64,000 nt of DNA from NCBI GenBank assembly GCA_022661535.1, contig JAKULF010000002.1, forward strand, positions 868,001 through 932,000, in the 5' to 3' direction. The notes under the pieces are model-generated. The model did not search any database. It was not told the DNA's origin and saw only the letters and a list, made by a program, of their open reading frames with translations. Shown here in pieces: positions 62,909 through 64,000 of this stretch; positions within the stretch are counted from its first letter, which is position 1; every line of letters begins with the position of its first letter. This DNA is from Eutypa lata. Lineage: Eukaryota > Ascomycota > Sordariomycetes > Xylariales > Diatrypaceae. The position numbers and the translations under genes were made by a program.

Positions 62909-64000
62909 ATGGGTATTAAACACCTATTCCAGATCATCAAAGATGAAGCCCCAGATGCGATTAAGGAAGGCGACATCAAGAGCCAGTTCGGACGAAAGGT
63001 CGCAATCGTACGTAGTTGCTGGGTTTATACATGTGAAGTTCGTAAAAGAAACTAACTAACCATTTTAAATCTCGATTTAGGATGCATCGATGAGCATTTA
63101 CAGCTTCATGATCGCCGTCCGCTCAGATGGCCAGCAGCTTATGAACGAAGACGGCGTCACCACCTCTCATATCATGGGAATGTTTTACCGCACCCTACGA
63201 ATGGTCGAGAACGGCATCAAACCCCTGTACGTCTTCGATGGTGCACCGCCTAAGCTAAAGTCGGGCGAGCTGGCCCGTCGTTTTCAGCGCAAAGCCGAAG
63301 CCAAGGATTCCCTCGAGGAAGCGAAAGAGACGGGAACAGCCGAGGATGTCGAGAAGTTCTCCAGACGAACGGTCAAGGTCACAAGAGAGCACAACGAGGA
63401 ATGCCAGAAACTGCTGAAGTTGATGGGCATCCCCTATATCATCGCCCCGACTGAAGCCGAGGCACAGTGCGCTGCCTTGGCTAGAGCTGGCAAGGTCTAC
63501 GCAGCTGCGAGTGAAGATATGGATACCCTCTGCTTTGACAGTCCCATCCTGCTGCGACACCTCACTTTTAGCGAGCAGAGGAAAGAGCCCATCCAGGAGG
63601 TTCACCTAGATCGCGTACTTGAGGGACTTGGGATGGAACGCAAACAGGTGAGCATCGACCTTTTCGGACGTAGATTGTGGAAAACATATACTAAACATGT
63701 CAGTTTGTGGATATGTGCATCTTGCTCGGCTGCGATTATCTCGACCCCGTCCCCAAGGTCGGCCCGCACACGGCCCTGAAGCTCATTCGAGAACACGGTA
63801 CACTTGAGAAGGTTGTTGACTTCATTCAGAACGACTCCAAGTCGAAGTATACCCTACCGGAAGACTGGCCCTTTGCCGACGCGCGCACTCTCTTCTTCGA
63901 GCCCGACGTGCGTAAGGCCGACGACCCCTTGTGCGACTTCAAGTGGGAAAAGCCGGACATCGAGGCGCTCGTCCAGTTCCTGGTGGGCGAGAAGAATTTC
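62909..64000 (+). CDS. RAD27: Flap endonuclease FEN1/Rad27, 5' part (window cuts gene)
   Basis: Three exons seen (62909-63007, 63081-63647, 63704 to the window end); the gene continues past 64000. Starts [15 protein letters not shown] in AAGATGG context. The XPG-N part holds [14 protein letters not shown] and [14 protein letters not shown]. The XPG-I part holds metal-binding [10 protein letters not shown] and [10 protein letters not shown]. The third exon opens [20 protein letters not shown], with the H2TH region next. FEN1 removes 5' flaps at Okazaki fragments and in base excision repair; the fold and metal residues match. The PCNA-binding C-terminus lies beyond the window. Confidence 0.95.

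Overview
The window is nuclear DNA of a filamentous ascomycete (Pezizomycotina, probably Sordariomycetes; genus not assigned). Evidence: short GT-AG introns of about 45-100 bases with CTAAC/CTGAC-like branch sites, a Zn2Cys6 regulator, HET-domain, 2EXR-type and NACHT-type genes, fungal secreted GH11 and GH16 hydrolases, a NADP-mannitol-dehydrogenase-type SDR, and long AT-richer intergenic DNA with microsatellites. I re-joined most multi-exon genes by following splice phase; junctions are given per gene.

Region A (1-10.7 kb): an SDR (-) diverges from a Zn2Cys6 regulator (+); then a HET-domain gene (+), a secreted alpha/beta hydrolase (-), a membrane-anchored 3-beta-HSD-like enzyme (+) and an unrecognised two-exon gene (-). 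Region B (10.7-22.1 kb) is accessory in character: a hairpin-like inverted repeat, a 55-residue Cys-rich protein that automated ORF calling would miss, a minisatellite, a 2EXR-type protein, a STAND/NACHT receptor with C2H2 fingers and ankyrin repeats, and, tail-to-tail with it, a 12-exon SNF2 helicase. HET, 2EXR and NACHT proteins are typical of fungal non-self recognition, so 3.9-22 kb is the best place for an undescribed system. The NACHT gene has one junction where I cannot keep the frame open, so it may be broken.

Region C (22-35 kb): secreted GH16 glucanase-like and GH11 xylanase genes, both (-), the latter with a GGCTAA (XlnR/XYR1-like) element; a 140-residue conserved-looking protein; and a 67-residue secreted precursor with Lys-Arg sites. 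Region D (35-44.8 kb) is almost 10 kb without a gene I can support. Region E (44.8-64 kb) is mostly housekeeping: mitochondrial ABC transporter ATM1 (-), mannitol-dehydrogenase-like SDR (+), an F-box/ankyrin protein (-), a four-TM MARVEL-like protein (-), an alpha/beta hydrolase (+), a protein with an internal ubiquitin-like domain ending in RLRGG (+), a short interstitial telomere-repeat tract, a DAL5-type MFS transporter (+), and the 5' part of the FEN1/RAD27 flap endonuclease, cut by the window end.

Most notable: the internal ubiquitin-like domain protein; the HET/2EXR/NACHT/SNF2 block with a possible frame break in the NACHT gene; two very short genes; and a GC-AG intron in the SNF2 gene.
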